17,637 nt of DNA. It comes from Russula earlei. Its lineage: Eukaryota; Basidiomycota; Agaricomycetes; Russulales; Russulaceae. The stretch is from NCBI GenBank assembly GCA_025769875.1, contig JAGFNK010000956.1, forward strand, positions 1 to 17,637. Direction: 5' to 3'. This document shows positions 17,284 through 17,637 of this stretch, piece after piece. The stretch's first letter is position 1; every line of letters begins with the position of its first letter. The notes below the pieces were generated by a model. It searched no databases and was not told the DNA's origin. It saw only the letters and a list, made by a program, of their open reading frames with translations. The position numbers and the translations under genes are program-made.

Positions 17284-17637
17284 ATAGAGGCTTCTGTCCC
17301 AGAGCAGCGGGAGTCCAGAGCATGTGGCCAGAAGTCAAAGGTGATGAACTCTGTGAGTTGGTGTCAAGACACGTACTGCTGATCACTAAGGACTCAGGAG
17401 CAGGTGGGCAAGGGTCGGAACAGATGATACGCGGTGAAGGTGGTGTTGAACAGGAGGACGAGCCAAACAACGAGGAGGTACCAGATGGGGACTGGTAAGT
17501 GTTGCAAGAGGCAGAGGCAAAGACTGGAGGCCAGTGCAGCAAGGGGGCTTTAGACAAGGCGGGTCGTTGAAGAGTACCTTGGAGGCGAGGGAAGTCTTTA
17601 AACTGAGCGGTCACAGGGGAGTACCCAGGAGTATGAG
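17284..17637. other. unassigned right edge
   Basis: A minus-strand frame at 17282-17614 (Ser/Pro-rich, LLHWPPVFASAS) is open but has no recognisable domain, and the opposite strand is broken. It may be a fragment of another element entering from the right. I see no terminal repeat at the junction near 17240. Confidence 0.3.

Overview
The window reads as a transposon-rich piece of a filamentous fungal genome, most likely an agaricomycete basidiomycete. The reasons are short GT-AG introns of 46-99 nt with CTGAC-type branch sites, a DDVLVEIF-type F-box gene, a Myb/SANT-like gene, a GFA-domain gene, and Ty1/copia and Ty3/gypsy elements. Nothing looks bacterial. I see no CRISPR array, rRNA gene or tRNA gene.

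Layout. 1-2192 is the 5' end (492-bp LTR plus broken gag) of a Ty3/gypsy element pointing left; its pol lies outside the window. Its LTR edge cuts the third exon of a Myb/SANT-like gene (2193-2712), which itself sits in the remnant of a PIF/Harbinger-like DNA transposon ending at 3088 with a TTA target site. 3092-3191 is a diverged repeat seen again at 13081-13196. 3192-4470 holds no firm gene. 4475-5307 is a four-exon gene for a GFA-domain (zinc-binding, CENP-V/Gfa-like) protein, the only gene here that looks intact. 5308-6040 is intergenic. 6041-6529 is a short deletion derivative (MITE) of the same Harbinger-like family. 6732-12901 is an F-box gene split by a complete copia element (8015-12788; 248-bp LTRs, TTTAT target duplication). 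13197-15052 is coding-like but broken sequence, followed by a frameshifted protein-kinase fragment (15053-15333). 15530-16048 is a decayed second copy of the GFA gene. 16033-17283 is a degenerate gag-like zinc-knuckle gene of unknown family, and 17284-17637 is unassigned.

How it fits together. This is a record of nested insertion rather than a pathway. Gypsy went into the Harbinger-like Myb gene, copia went into an F-box gene, and a related MITE sits just beyond that gene's 3' end. The substitutions that separate or disable the copia copies are all at CpG sites, which fits deamination of methylated transposon DNA. The parts most worth following up are the two retroelement priming systems (a half-tRNA-Met site in copia and a Tf1-like self-priming arrangement in gypsy) and the Harbinger-like family with its Myb gene. 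I did not find a convincing new multi-gene system.
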